NCBI GenBank assembly: GCA_028288125.1
Contig: JAQBOH010000078.1
Location: 1 to 61,703, forward strand
Length of the DNA stretch: 61,703 nucleotides
Direction: 5' to 3'
Origin: Mucilaginibacter sp.
GTDB taxonomy: Bacteria > Bacteroidota > Bacteroidia > Sphingobacteriales > Sphingobacteriaceae
Of the stretch, positions 53,053 to 61,540 are shown piece by piece. The position numbers were made by a program, and so were the translations under genes. Below the pieces are notes generated by a model that was not told the origin of the DNA, made no database searches, and worked only from the letters and a program-made list of their open reading frames with translations. The first letter of the stretch is position 1; the number at the start of each line of letters is the position of its first letter.

Positions 53053-54509
53053 TATTGTCCCTGTGCAAGCGTATAGCCAATTTTATCTCCAAATTTCATC
53101 AGGAACTCAACCGAGCACACTTTGGCATCTTCCGAAAAATCAGCCGCTATATGCAAAAGCTCTTTTTGGGTAACGGTTTTACCGGCCTTTTTTTCAAAAC
53201 GAACGCGGTATTCGTTAACCAGCTCGGTATAAATGGAGCCTGTCGGCCAAACCTGCGTACCCCGGTTCGAGATCATCACCAGGTCGAAGTTATCTGTAAG
53301 TCGTTTCTTTGCCAGCTCAGCCAGTTCGGCCGGTTGCAGATCATTTGCTTCCACAAATACATCAACGCCCACCATTTCTTCTTTGATACCCCTGGTAACG
53401 GTAAGCTTGTTTTTTAAAAGATGTTCATGAGTAGCCTTTAGTTCGAGATTACCTTTTGAAACCACACCGCCATCCGCAGGCACCTGGCCTAAGTTGGCAA
53501 TTATCGCATCAGCAAAACCCATTGTCGTAGCCGCCGGGGTCGATTTATTACCAAAGTCGCCGGTATGGATACCCCTTTCAAGCGTGTAAAGCAAAGCATT
53601 CTCTATAGTGGCCGCATTTTCGGTAAGCCCCATATAGCGCAGCATTAAAATACCCGATAACAATAACGCGGTGGGGTTGGCTATGCCTTTGCCCATAATG
53701 TCAGGCGCGGTACCATGTACGGCTTCAAAAATGGAAATATTATCGCCAATATTGGCCGAAGGCGCGAACCCCAGTCCGCCTACCAATCCGGCGCAAAGGT
53801 CAGATACAATATCGCCCTGCAAATTGGTCAACACAATAGCCTGGAAGTTTTGCGGCTGGGTTACCAGCTTCATGCAAAGATCGTCCACAATAATATCCGA
53901 CGACTGGATGTCCGGGTATTCTTTTGCGATTTCCTGGAAGGTCTCTAAAAATAGACCATCCGTAAGTTTCATAATATTGGCCTTGTGGCCGCAGGCCAGT
54001 TTGGTGTAGCCTTTGCGCCGGGCCATTTCAAAAGCATAACGTATCACCTGCGCCGACCCGGGACGGGTAATAATGCGGCGCCCTACAGCCACGTCATAAG
54101 TCAATAGGTGTTCGATGCCGCCGTAAGTATCTTCAATATTTTCCCGTATAATGGTCAGGTTAATGGGTATGCCTGCTTTCGAGAATACAGTTTCCACACC
54201 GTTCAATGTCCTGAAATCGCGTTGGTTGGCGTATGTATTCCACACCTTACGGGCGGTTACGTTGATGCTTTTAACCCCTTTGCCCTTGGGCGTTTCCATA
54301 GGGCCTTTGAATAAAGTCCCAAGTTCCTCAATAGTTGCCTTGGCCGTGGCGGTCATACCGGTTGAATGCCCGGCATCAAAATAGGATTTGCCCATCTCAA
54401 CATACTCATAGTCGAGCGGCACATTGTTGGCTTCAAATATTTTTAAAACGGCCTGCATTATTTCGGGGCCTATGCCGTCGCCTTTGGCTACTGCTATTTT
54501 GGTTTTCAT
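53052..54509 (-). CDS. icd: NADP-dependent isocitrate dehydrogenase, long form
   Basis: A 485-residue TCA-cycle enzyme converting isocitrate to 2-oxoglutarate, CO2 and NADPH. The N-terminus MKTKIAVAKGDGIGPEIMQ and the family signature NLQGDIVSDLCAGLVGGLGF are present, with ITRPGSAQVIRYAFEMA around the substrate site. A C-terminal domain of about 140 residues beyond the catalytic core (GIKEEMVGVDVFVEANDL onward) matches the Thermus-type layout. I start at this ATG, 17 codons inside a longer frame. Cofactor preference is by family analogy. A TATATTTG element lies 28 nt upstream. Confidence 0.9.
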   Translation of the reverse strand: MKTKIAVAKGDGIGPEIMQAVLKIFEANNVPLDYEYVEMGKSYFDAGHSTGMTATAKATIEELGTLFKGPMETPKGKGVKSINVTARKVWNTYANQRDFRTLNGVETVFSKAGIPINLTIIRENIEDTYGGIEHLLTYDVAVGRRIITRPGSAQVIRYAFEMARRKGYTKLACGHKANIMKLTDGLFLETFQEIAKEYPDIQSSDIIVDDLCMKLVTQPQNFQAIVLTNLQGDIVSDLCAGLVGGLGFAPSANIGDNISIFEAVHGTAPDIMGKGIANPTALLLSGILMLRYMGLTENAATIENALLYTLERGIHTGDFGNKSTPAATTMGFADAIIANLGQVPADGGVVSKGNLELKATHEHLLKNKLTVTRGIKEEMVGVDVFVEANDLQPAELAELAKKRLTDNFDLVMISNRGTQVWPTGSIYTELVNEYRVRFEKKAGKTVTQKELLHIAADFSEDAKVCSVEFLMKFGDKIGYTLAQGQ

Positions 54510-54537
54510 GGGTGAACGTAGTAATGTAAAAACGCCG

Positions 54538-54545
54538 CAAATATA
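54538..54545 (-). promoter_or_regulatory. Putative -7 element of the isocitrate dehydrogenase gene
   Basis: TATATTTG on the minus strand, 28 nt before the start. Confidence 0.4.
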
Positions 54546-54626
54546 GGTGTTTAAACGCAATTTTACGGCTGAAAACCAAATTGATATAGGCTTTTTGAAA
54601 GATTTAGGCTAAACTTGCATTTTAAA

Positions 54627-55766
54627 ATGAAAGCTTTTTACGGAGACCTTAAACTCGGGATTTTGGGCGGCGGCCAGCTTGGCCGCATGCTGATACAACA
54701 GGCCATAAACTATAACGTAAGTGTAAAGGTACTCGACCCCGACCGGGAAGCCCCCTGCCGCAAATTATGTGATGAATTTGTGGTAGGTTCCTTAGGTGAT
54801 TACGAAACGGTATATAAGTTTGGTAAGAAAGTAGACCTGCTGACCATCGAAATTGAAAAGGTAAATGTAGACGCCCTCGACCAGTTGGAAAGCGAAGGCG
54901 TATTGGTTTACCCGCAGCCGCGCATCATCCGGCTCATACAGGATAAGGGCTTGCAAAAGCAATTCTTTAAAGAAAATGATATTCCAACTGCCGAGTTCCA
55001 GGTGATATCATCGCCGCAGCAGCTGAAGGAAAGTCACATACCGTTTCCATATATTCAGAAACTACGACGCGATGGCTACGATGGCCGCGGCGTTTATAAG
55101 GTTATCGATGAATCATACCTTGAAAAGGCATTCACCGAGCCAAGCCTGATTGAGCGCTGGGTTGATTTTGAAAAGGAAATAGGTGTTATTGTTGCCCGTA
55201 ACGAAAACGGCGAAATAAAAACGTTCCCGATGGTGGAGATGGAGTTTAACCCCGAGGCTAACCTGGTTGAGTTTCTGATCTCACCATCTACCCTGCCATT
55301 CGAAATACAGCAGGACGCGGCGCAAATCGCCACCAAAATCGCCGACGACCTGAAAATTGTGGGCCTGCTTGCGGTGGAGATGTTTTTGGATAAGCATGGT
55401 AAAATATTGGTTAATGAGCTAGCCCCCAGACCGCATAATAGCGGTCACCAAAGCATTGAGGGAAATGTTGTATCGCAGTTTGAGCAGCATTTAAGGGCCA
55501 TATTTAACCAGCCTTTGGGCGATACCGCGTGCCTCAACAATGCCATTATGGTAAATATACTGGGCGAATCGGGCTATGAAGGCCCGGCCATTTACCAGGG
55601 AATTGAAAAAGTATTGAAATGCCCGGGAGTATATGTACATTTATATGGCAAGGCGTTGACCAAACCTTTTCGCAAAATGGGCCATGTGACTATTGTGGAT
55701 GCGGACAGGGAAAAAGCCATTGAAAAAGCCAGGTTTGTGCAGGAGACGTTAAAAGTAATAAGTTAA
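54627..55766 (+). CDS. purK: N5-carboxyaminoimidazole ribonucleotide synthase
   Basis: A 379-residue ATP-grasp enzyme of purine synthesis that adds bicarbonate to AIR. The N-terminus LGILGGGQLGRMLIQQAINY is canonical; ATP-grasp motifs include YIQKLRRDGYDGRGVYKV and VNELAPRPHNSGHQSIEG. I start at MKAFYGD; a TTG four codons earlier is also in frame. purE follows after a 134-base palindromic repeat on the same strand, so the two may still be co-transcribed. Confidence 0.95.
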   Translation: MKAFYGDLKLGILGGGQLGRMLIQQAINYNVSVKVLDPDREAPCRKLCDEFVVGSLGDYETVYKFGKKVDLLTIEIEKVNVDALDQLESEGVLVYPQPRIIRLIQDKGLQKQFFKENDIPTAEFQVISSPQQLKESHIPFPYIQKLRRDGYDGRGVYKVIDESYLEKAFTEPSLIERWVDFEKEIGVIVARNENGEIKTFPMVEMEFNPEANLVEFLISPSTLPFEIQQDAAQIATKIADDLKIVGLLAVEMFLDKHGKILVNELAPRPHNSGHQSIEGNVVSQFEQHLRAIFNQPLGDTACLNNAIMVNILGESGYEGPAIYQGIEKVLKCPGVYVHLYGKALTKPFRKMGHVTIVDADREKAIEKARFVQETLKVIS

Positions 55767-55785
55767 TAGTGAATAATAAACCATC

Positions 55786-55919
55786 GCGTCATTGTGAGGT
55801 ACTGCCTGTCCCGAATTTATTTCGGGAAAGCAACCTGTAAACTGTACAGAGCAGTCGGAAGAGAGCACTTTCTCCACGATTTGCATAAGTAAAAATTGCT
55901 TCGTTCCTCGCAATGACGC
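55786..55919. repeat. Palindromic dispersed element between purK and purE
   Basis: Terminal arms GCGTCATTGTGAGG and CCTCGCAATGACGC are inverted repeats with one mismatch. An internal hairpin CCCGAAT/TTTCGGG lies at 55810-55826. The theme (GTCATTGCGAGGAACGAAGCAA) is one I know as a dispersed repeat in many bacteria, including Bacteroidota. An in-frame ATG of purE falls inside it and should not be used as the start. Confidence 0.75.
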
Positions 55920-55933
55920 CCGAGTATAAAATT

Positions 55934-56428
55934 ATGAGCAAACCAAAGATTGGTATCATCATGGGCAGCAAATCCGACCTGTTTGTAATGCAGGACGCCG
56001 CCGATGTATTAAAAGAATTAGGCATCGGGTACGAAATTACCGTCGTATCGGCCCACCGCACACCCGACCGTATGTTTAGCTATGCCAGGGAAGCAGCCGG
56101 CCGCGGATTAAAGGTGATCATCGCCGGCGCCGGCGGGGCAGCGCATTTGCCGGGTATGGTAGCCTCGTTAACGCATTTGCCGGTGATAGGTGTTCCGATA
56201 AAATCAAGTAATTCAATTGACGGCTGGGATTCGATCTTATCTATTCTGCAAATGCCGAATGGTATCCCGGTTGCAACGGTTGCCCTCAACGCAGCCAAAA
56301 ACGCAGGTATCCTGGCCGCGCAGATATTGTCGACCGCTGATGACGCGATCACCAAAAAACTGATTAGCTATAAGGAAAATCTAAAGAAAAAAGTGGAAGA
56401 ATCGGCTTCGGAGATGGGTGATGTTTAG
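55934..56428 (+). CDS. purE: N5-carboxyaminoimidazole ribonucleotide mutase
   Basis: A 164-residue class I PurE that moves the carboxyl group of N5-CAIR to carbon 4. [25 protein letters not shown] and [20 protein letters not shown] are the substrate-binding motifs; [16 protein letters not shown] is also present. The start is the ATG beyond the repeat element, giving [16 protein letters not shown]. It partners with purK just upstream. Confidence 0.95.
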   Translation: MSKPKIGIIMGSKSDLFVMQDAADVLKELGIGYEITVVSAHRTPDRMFSYAREAAGRGLKVIIAGAGGAAHLPGMVASLTHLPVIGVPIKSSNSIDGWDSILSILQMPNGIPVATVALNAAKNAGILAAQILSTADDAITKKLISYKENLKKKVEESASEMGDV

Positions 56429-56463
56429 TGATTAGAATTTGGAGATAAGAGATTAGTTAAAAA
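56429..56463. repeat. Dispersed AGATTAG-type repeat, copy 2
   Basis: GTGATTAGAATTTGGAGAT then AAGAGATTAGTTAAAAAAT follows the purE stop; it nearly duplicates the stretch after lpdA. Confidence 0.6.
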
Positions 56464-56513
56464 ATTAAATAACCCAAACCCGTTGTCTGTGTCCTCACAA
56501 ACAACCGACACGC

Positions 56514-57077
56514 TCAATTCAACGTGGGATTCTCCGGAAAATTAGCGATATGCGCATACCGCTGCCCCAGGCTGATCACTACCTGCCGCCACAGGTTTTC
56601 CTCGTTATGATTGAATATTGTTTCAGGTGTTACGTTAGTGGCAACGATCCAGCTGTCTTCCCGTATCTCATCATCCAGTTGTTGCGGCACCCATCCCGAA
56701 TATCCGATAAAGAATCTGATCTCGTTATCATTTAACTGGTAACTGGAAATTAACTGCTTTACTACGTCATAGTCACCACCCCAATATAAGCCTTCGCCAA
56801 TTTCAATACCGTCATTGATTTTGTCGGGAATGCAGTGGATAAAATGCAAGGTGTTATTACCAACCGGCCCGCCAATAAATACCGGCATTTCGGCATAAGA
56901 CAGCTCCGGCAAAACATCGCCCAGCAAAAATTCGCTCGGATGGTTCAATATAAACCCCATAGCCCCTGCATCGGAGTATTCCGTCAATAAAATAACCGAC
57001 CTTTTAAAATTCGGATCCATCATAAACGGCTCCGATATCAATAAGCGCCCCGCGGCGGCTTCAATAGAACTAAGCAT
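56514..57077 (-). CDS. YqgE/AlgH family protein
   Basis: A 187-residue protein. Family patterns are GRLLISEPFMMDPNFKRSVILLTEY (residues about 10-34), GAMGFILNHPSEFLLGDVLPEL, PVFIGGPVGNNTLHFIH, and FIGYSGWVPQQLDDEI. The fold is known but the molecular role is not; some members are annotated as transcriptional regulators without strong support. It is a single gene convergent with purE. Confidence 0.92.
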   Translation of the reverse strand: MLSSIEAAAGRLLISEPFMMDPNFKRSVILLTEYSDAGAMGFILNHPSEFLLGDVLPELSYAEMPVFIGGPVGNNTLHFIHCIPDKINDGIEIGEGLYWGGDYDVVKQLISSYQLNDNEIRFFIGYSGWVPQQLDDEIREDSWIVATNVTPETIFNHNEENLWRQVVISLGQRYAHIANFPENPTLN

Positions 57078-57118
57078 GCAGTTTTATATTTTTTGTTTAG
57101 AAACAGGATATAAATAGA

Positions 57119-57232
57119 ACCAAGATGCAAGAACCAAGAGTCAAGACAAACGGAACATAAAATCTTAGCTCTTGGTTCTTGGCTCTTGTTTCTAAAAATC
57201 TTGGCTCTTGACTCTAAAAATCTTGCTTCTCC
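57119..57232. repeat. Inverted CTTGGTTCTTG-word array
   Basis: Left arm ACCAAGATGCAAGAACCAAG and AGTCAAG (57119-57147); right arm CTCTTGGTTCTTGGCTCTTG and later CTTGGCTCTTGACTC (57162-57232). It uses the same word as the arms at 47740-47979. Confidence 0.7.
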
Positions 57233-57314
57233 TACCAATATACAAGTATCTTAAAAAATTGTTCAGTTTTCCAAAATCCGGAATACAATACTTACTTACG
57301 GTATAATTAATTTG

Positions 57315-57322
57315 TAAGTTTG
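57315..57322 (+). promoter_or_regulatory. Putative -7 element abutting the pdxH start
   Basis: TAAGTTTG, 5 nt before the pdxH ATG. Confidence 0.4.
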
Positions 57323-57327
57323 CAGAA

Positions 57328-57975
57328 ATGAACCAGGAACAATTAGAAAACCTCCGGAACGAATACAAAGACGCTTCTTTGTCTGAAACCGAATCAAAAG
57401 CCGATCCGATAAAACAGTTTGATGCATGGTTTAGCGAGGCCATTGAAGCCAAAGAGCCCGAGCCGAACGCCATGACACTGGCAACCGCCACTTACGATGG
57501 CCGGCCCTCGGCGCGTATTGTTCTATTGAAAGGGGTTTTTGATGCCGGGTTTGTTTTTTATACCAATTACCTGAGTCGCAAAGGTAAAGAGATCACCAAA
57601 AATCCTTTGGGCGCGCTCACATTTTTTTGGGCGGGCATGGAGCGTCAGGTTCGTATTGAGGGCACAATCGAAAAATTAAGCAAAGAACAATCTGATAAAT
57701 ATTTCCAGTCGCGGCCAAAAAGCAGCCAGATAGGCGCTTTGGCCTCACCGCAAAGCCAGGAAATAGCCAGTCGCGAGATACTGGAAAAGAAAATGAGCGA
57801 ACTGGAAGCAGAATACGATGGTAAAGATATCCCGAAACCATCTTTTTGGGGCGGGTACATCCTAAAGCCGCGCCTCGTCGAGTTCTGGCAGGGACGCCCA
57901 AGCCGCCTGCACGACCGTATCCTGTACAAAAAAATTGATAACAAGAACTGGAAAAAGGTACGACTGGCACCATGA
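57328..57975 (+). CDS. pdxH: Pyridoxamine 5'-phosphate oxidase
   Basis: A 215-residue FMN enzyme that oxidises pyridoxine or pyridoxamine 5'-phosphate to pyridoxal phosphate. Signature segments are PNAMTLATATYDGRPSARIVLLKGV, FYTNYLSRKGKEITKNP, and the C-terminal FWQGRPSRLHDRILY with KVRLAP at the end. Length is normal. The TGA stop overlaps the nuoC ATG (ATGA), making an unusual pdxH-nuoC-nuoD transcript. Confidence 0.96.
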   Translation: MNQEQLENLRNEYKDASLSETESKADPIKQFDAWFSEAIEAKEPEPNAMTLATATYDGRPSARIVLLKGVFDAGFVFYTNYLSRKGKEITKNPLGALTFFWAGMERQVRIEGTIEKLSKEQSDKYFQSRPKSSQIGALASPQSQEIASREILEKKMSELEAEYDGKDIPKPSFWGGYILKPRLVEFWQGRPSRLHDRILYKKIDNKNWKKVRLAP

Positions 57976-58469
57976 GCTTTGACGAGATCACCCAACTGCT
58001 TACGGATAAATTCGGCGCGGACGTGATTGCCGGCACGGAAACAGGCGGGTTACAGCCCGCGCTGCTGATACATCCCGACCATATAACCGCCGTATGCCTG
58101 GAACTGCGCAATAACCCAAACACCTATTTTGATTTCCTTTCCTGCCTTACGGGAGTTGACTACGGAACGGAAGAGAATCGCTTTGGCGTGGTTTATCACC
58201 TCGCGTCTATCCCCTATCAAACACAACTGACTTTAAAGATCAGCAAAGAAAACAACCGCAACTTAAACGACTTGCCGGCCTTTCCCAGCATAACTTCCGT
58301 TTACCGAACCGCCGACTGGCACGAACGTGAAGCCTATGACCTTATCGGGATATTTTTTGAGGGTCACCCTGACCTGCGCCGCATTTTGCTGCCGGATGAT
58401 TGGGAAGGGTTCCCGCTAAGAAAAGATTATAAAACGGCGGAGTTTTATAAAGGAATAAAAATTGATTGA
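57972..58469 (+). CDS. nuoC: NADH-quinone oxidoreductase subunit C
   Basis: A 165-residue peripheral-arm subunit of complex I. The 30-kDa-subunit signature WHEREAYDLIGIFFEGHPDLRRILLPDDW is present at about residues 114-142, with PLRKDYK. It overlaps pdxH by 4 bases and precedes nuoD by 6. It is not fused to NuoD, unlike in E. coli. Confidence 0.95.
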   Translation: MSFDEITQLLTDKFGADVIAGTETGGLQPALLIHPDHITAVCLELRNNPNTYFDFLSCLTGVDYGTEENRFGVVYHLASIPYQTQLTLKISKENNRNLNDLPAFPSITSVYRTADWHEREAYDLIGIFFEGHPDLRRILLPDDWEGFPLRKDYKTAEFYKGIKID

Positions 58470-58475
58470 AGCACC

Positions 58476-59669
58476 GTGAATCAAAAATACGAACAAGCTT
58501 TAAACGACTACAACAAAAAAATATCCTCTGCGGCTACGGAGGATATGGTGCTGAACATGGGTCCGCAGCATCCTTCGACCCATGGCGTTTTACGGCTGGA
58601 GCTGATCACTGACGGTGAGATTGTTAAGGAAGTGATCCCGCATATCGGCTACCTGCACCGCTGCTTTGAAAAACATGCCGAATCGTTAACCTACCAGCAA
58701 ACTATTCCCTTTACGGATAGGATGGATTACCTTGCTTCCATGAATAACAGCCACGCCTTTGTGATGGGTGTTGAGCGCATGATGGGTATTGATAAAGATA
58801 TCCCTAAACGTGTTGAATACATCCGGGTGCTGGTTTGTGAGCTGAACCGCATAGGCTCGCACCTGATCGCAATCGGCACCTATGGCATTGATATAGGCGC
58901 CTTCACGCCGTTTTTATGGTGCTTCAGGGACAGGGAACACATTATGGGCATGCTCGAATGGGCATCGGGCTCAAGGATGCTGTACAATTATATTTGGGTA
59001 GGCGGCTTGTTTTACGATTTGCCGGTAGGGTTTGAAGAGCGTTGCCGCGAATTTGTGGACTACTTTAAGCCCAAAATGAACGAGCTGAATGAGCTTTTAA
59101 CCGACAACCAGGTATTTATTAACCGCACGGCTAATGTGGGCGTGCTGCCGCGGGATGTGGCGATCAATTATGGCTGTTCGGGGCCTATGCTGCGTGGCTC
59201 GGGATTAAAATGGGACCTGCGGCGAATTGACGGATATTCGGCTTATCCCGAATTGGACTTTGACATCCCGGTGGGGAAAGGTGAAATGGGTACCCTTGGC
59301 GATTGCTGGGACCGCTACAAGGTACGGGTGGATGAGATAGAACAATCACTGCGAATGATAGAGCAATGTCTCGACCGGCTCCAGAAAGAATTAAAACGCA
59401 CCCCTGATTTTGACCCGCGTGCAAAACTGCCGCGCAAAACCATCCCCAAAGCACAGGATTACTATGTACGCTGCGAAGGCGCCAAAGGCGAGCTGGGTTT
59501 TTATTTTATGGCCGATGGCAAATCGGAAATCCCCACAAGGGTAAAAGCCCGTGCCCCAAGCTTCAGCAATTTATCGGTTTTACCCGAAATTGCCCGGGGC
59601 GTTATGATAGCCGACCTCGTCGCTACCGTAGGTTCAGTTGATATTGTATTAGGTGAACTTGACCGGTAA
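58476..59669 (+). CDS. nuoD: NADH-quinone oxidoreductase subunit D
   Basis: A 397-residue 49-kDa-type subunit lining the quinone chamber. [35 protein letters not shown] and the terminal [15 protein letters not shown] are family hallmarks. Translation begins at GTG six bases after the nuoC stop; an internal ATG at the [11 protein letters not shown] position is less likely as it would drop a conserved leader. No nuoE follows: a hairpin and a minus-strand gene come next. Confidence 0.95.
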   Translation: MNQKYEQALNDYNKKISSAATEDMVLNMGPQHPSTHGVLRLELITDGEIVKEVIPHIGYLHRCFEKHAESLTYQQTIPFTDRMDYLASMNNSHAFVMGVERMMGIDKDIPKRVEYIRVLVCELNRIGSHLIAIGTYGIDIGAFTPFLWCFRDREHIMGMLEWASGSRMLYNYIWVGGLFYDLPVGFEERCREFVDYFKPKMNELNELLTDNQVFINRTANVGVLPRDVAINYGCSGPMLRGSGLKWDLRRIDGYSAYPELDFDIPVGKGEMGTLGDCWDRYKVRVDEIEQSLRMIEQCLDRLQKELKRTPDFDPRAKLPRKTIPKAQDYYVRCEGAKGELGFYFMADGKSEIPTRVKARAPSFSNLSVLPEIARGVMIADLVATVGSVDIVLGELDR

Positions 59670-59682
59670 ACTGCATTAAAAA

Positions 59683-59706
59683 AAGCCTCCTTGCGGAAGC
59701 TTCTTT
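59683..59706 (+). terminator. Weak terminator after nuoD
   Basis: AAGCCTCC and GGAAGCTT pair with one mismatch around TTGC, followed by CTTT. It is 14 bases past the nuoD stop. Confidence 0.55.
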
Positions 59707-59796
59707 AATTGTTATGATTTTATGAAAGCTGGTAAAACGAGATAAATTCACTATTCAATCATTCACTGTTCGCAATTCACTAAGCCACACTCACAA

Positions 59797-60879
59797 TTAT
59801 TTGTCATAAACCTTAACCATAAAAACATAGTTCTTCAACTTTTTAACTTGCTGTACTGGAGTTAAATTAAATAAAGTGTTTTTGGTATTCAGGTTTACCT
59901 TTTTCTCTAACGAATCGATCGCGCTAAGCAAATAGCTTGATTTTACCGCGAAATGAACCCCTTCCATCTGGGTTTGCTTGGCCTGCACAATGCCGATGAT
60001 ATTTCCCCTGGTATCCAGCAACGGGCCGCCGCTATTGCCGGGATTAATTGGTATGGATATCTGGTAATTGAGGCTATCGCCATTCAAGCCATTTGCCGAG
60101 GTAAGTTTCCCGTCGTCGTAAACCGGGGCATCCTGCGAATAGCCAAAAGTATAAACGCTCTCGGCCAGGTCGCTTTCCGACCGTTTAAAGGTATAAGGTA
60201 TGGGTTTCAGATTTCGGAACGAGGTATCAATTATCTTTAATATCGCGATGTCGTTCTCCGGCTCGGAGTACAGTACTTTGGCTTTAAACGATTTCCCCGC
60301 GTTGTTTTGAACGTATACCGAATCGGCGCCTTCGATCACATGATAATTCGTTGCGATCAGTCCATTTGAGGTAAGGGCGAAACCGGTACCCCTGTACTTA
60401 CCGGGATTGTCAGTAACTTTTCCCGATCGGTTAAGCTTGTTTAATTTATCATTTAAATTATCCGCCTTCCGGCTGATCTTAGCTACCTCGCCCCGCAGGC
60501 GCACATAGTTTAATTCGCGGTTACTTAAGTATCCTGTAAAGAACAAAGTCCCTAAAACCGCAAAAATAGCGATCGACGCCGCAACCGAAATTTTCGAATG
60601 GTGACTGCGCCATAACTGAACGATCCACGAAGGATGAACCATTAATTCTTCCTTGAGCGTATGTACATCAATTTCGCGGTGTATGGCATCTAACCGGCCT
60701 TCCAGTTCCAGGCGCTCGCCGTACTGCTTTATCAGCCCGGTAAAGTGCTTATGTTCGGTTACCCGGGTATTAACCTCCGCATTTTCCTTACGCAAAATGT
60801 CAAATGCCGCCCGCTCCTCTTTGGTCATTTCGCCATTAAGGTACCGTTCAATGTCTTCCATTAGTTTATATTCGTTCAT
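59797..60879 (-). CDS. Membrane protein joining an anti-sigma-like segment to a trypsin-like (S1C) protease
   Basis: A 360-residue single-pass protein. Residues 1-90 are cytoplasmic and charged, beginning MEDIERYLNGEMTKEERAAF, which resembles the N-terminus of anti-sigma factors. A membrane helix spans about 97-117, a short coiled coil about 121-150, and a periplasmic serine protease domain about 160-345. The triad is His180 (ATNYHVIEGA), Asp210 (ENDIAIL) and Ser283 (NPGNSGGPL). No PDZ domain is present. It starts 12 bases after the sigma-factor gene stop, so the two form an operon. Confidence 0.87.
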   Translation of the reverse strand: MNEYKLMEDIERYLNGEMTKEERAAFDILRKENAEVNTRVTEHKHFTGLIKQYGERLELEGRLDAIHREIDVHTLKEELMVHPSWIVQLWRSHHSKISVAASIAIFAVLGTLFFTGYLSNRELNYVRLRGEVAKISRKADNLNDKLNKLNRSGKVTDNPGKYRGTGFALTSNGLIATNYHVIEGADSVYVQNNAGKSFKAKVLYSEPENDIAILKIIDTSFRNLKPIPYTFKRSESDLAESVYTFGYSQDAPVYDDGKLTSANGLNGDSLNYQISIPINPGNSGGPLLDTRGNIIGIVQAKQTQMEGVHFAVKSSYLLSAIDSLEKKVNLNTKNTLFNLTPVQQVKKLKNYVFMVKVYDK

Positions 60880-60891
60880 CGCTGTTCTCCT

Positions 60892-61461
60892 TTACTTTTG
60901 CTGAAAAAATAACTTCTTCAGCCTTTGCAGGCATTTATATTTTTGGGTTTTGGCATTATCCGTATTGGTATATCCAAAATTTTCGCAGATCTCCTGCATC
61001 GACCTGTTATGTATATAAAAATCCTCTATTATCGTTTTACAGGGTTCGCCTAATAATTGCAGCGCGCTGCCCATCTTATTAAACTGTATATCCCTTTCGT
61101 TATTCTTTTCCGTTTCGTCATCAACCACCAGGTACTCCTGGAAGTCCTTAATGTCGCCGCTATACCTGTTCATCTGGCTCAGTCGTTTTAACCAGAGCCG
61201 CCTGCATATTGAGTAAATATACGTTTTAAGTTTACTGCTCAGTTCAAAATCCCCTGCTTTAACCTTATTGTAAAGAACTATGATAGCTTCCTGGTAAATA
61301 TCCTTAGCGTCGTCCTCATTGCCGCTGTTGTTGATGATCAACTGCAGCACCATTGGAAAATAGGCCAGGTATAACCGCTTTAAAACACTTTCCGAGTTAT
61401 TAAGGATACCTAGTATTACTTCATTATCTGTTGGGATCCCGCTATTTAGGTCTTTACTCAC
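60892..61461 (-). CDS. ECF-type RNA polymerase sigma factor
   Basis: A 189-residue sigma-70 family protein with region 2 (LKRLYLAYFPMVLQLIIN, DAKDIYQEAIIVLYNKV) and region 4 (LGEPCKTIIEDFYIHNRSMQ then EICENFGYTNTDNAKTQKYK), the minimal ECF layout. Translation begins at GTG. The next gene encodes its probable membrane-bound regulator. A promoter was not confidently identified; the upstream stretch is AT-rich. Confidence 0.92.
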   Translation of the reverse strand: MSKDLNSGIPTDNEVILGILNNSESVLKRLYLAYFPMVLQLIINNSGNEDDAKDIYQEAIIVLYNKVKAGDFELSSKLKTYIYSICRRLWLKRLSQMNRYSGDIKDFQEYLVVDDETEKNNERDIQFNKMGSALQLLGEPCKTIIEDFYIHNRSMQEICENFGYTNTDNAKTQKYKCLQRLKKLFFQQK

Positions 61462-61540
61462 ACTTAATACAATTTATGCGAAATTGTAACCCATTATTGA
61501 TAAAAAAAAATTAATACGGAAATATATTTTGAGTGGGAGG

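Noticed and set aside
55913..55933. Upstream ATG for purE
   Set aside because: It falls within the palindromic repeat, and the family N-terminus begins at the next ATG.
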